The position numbers and the translations under genes are program-made. This document shows, one piece after another, positions 36,055-36,064 of a stretch of 36,064 nucleotides of DNA; the first letter of the stretch is position 1, and each line of letters begins with the position of its first letter. The notes beneath the pieces are model-generated. The model did no database searches. It worked only from the letters and a program-made list of their open reading frames with translations, and was not told the origin of the DNA. The stretch is from Candidatus Spechtbacteria bacterium SB0662_bin_43. GTDB taxonomy: Bacteria; Patescibacteriota; Minisyncoccia; Spechtbacterales; 2-12-FULL-38-22. The stretch lies in the NCBI GenBank assembly GCA_009839835.1, contig VXOY01000014.1:1-36064 (forward strand), written 5' to 3'.

Positions 36055-36064
36055 TGTTTTAAGG

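Noticed and set aside
1-36064. CRISPR arrays, tRNA genes, diversity-generating retroelement, integrase or transposase
   Set aside because: No regularly spaced repeats, cloverleaf-like stretches, reverse transcriptase or recombinase motifs were recognised; a dedicated scan would be needed to exclude tRNAs.
1-36064. Stop-codon reassignment
   Set aside because: Core genes end cleanly at TAA, TAG or TGA and are full length under the standard code.

Overview
The window looks like the nearly complete genome of a small podovirus-like tailed phage of about 36 kb. Every convincing gene lies on the minus strand. From right to left (direction of transcription) the order is: an early module (137-aa ORF, SF3-type helicase, small ORFs including an SSB-like protein and tiny membrane proteins, orphan DNA methyltransferase); scaffold, major capsid and head-tail genes; a propeller-like tail protein; two large internal virion/ejection-type proteins, one ending in a lytic-transglycosylase-like domain; a 2345-aa tail fibre; an aerolysin/ETX-MTX2-like pore-forming protein; a secreted Cys-rich protein; small ORFs and a membrane-anchored lysozyme-like protein; a strong bidirectional terminator; then a RusA resolvase, portal and large terminase. 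I saw no integrase, repressor, DNA polymerase, RNA polymerase, tRNA or CRISPR array. The items most worth a second look are: (i) the pore-forming-toxin-like protein, whose 3' end carries an HIV-type slippery heptamer leading into an overlapping -1 frame ORF; (ii) an AAACGAG-N7-TTG initiation signal shared by portal, capsid and fibre genes, in a genome that otherwise lacks Shine-Dalgarno sites and often uses TAATATG stop/start junctions; (iii) an abrupt change of codon-third-base composition inside the helicase gene; (iv) hairpins at transcript starts and start codons; (v) a tandemly duplicated small Cys protein family. All product names come from reading the translated sequences; no search was run.
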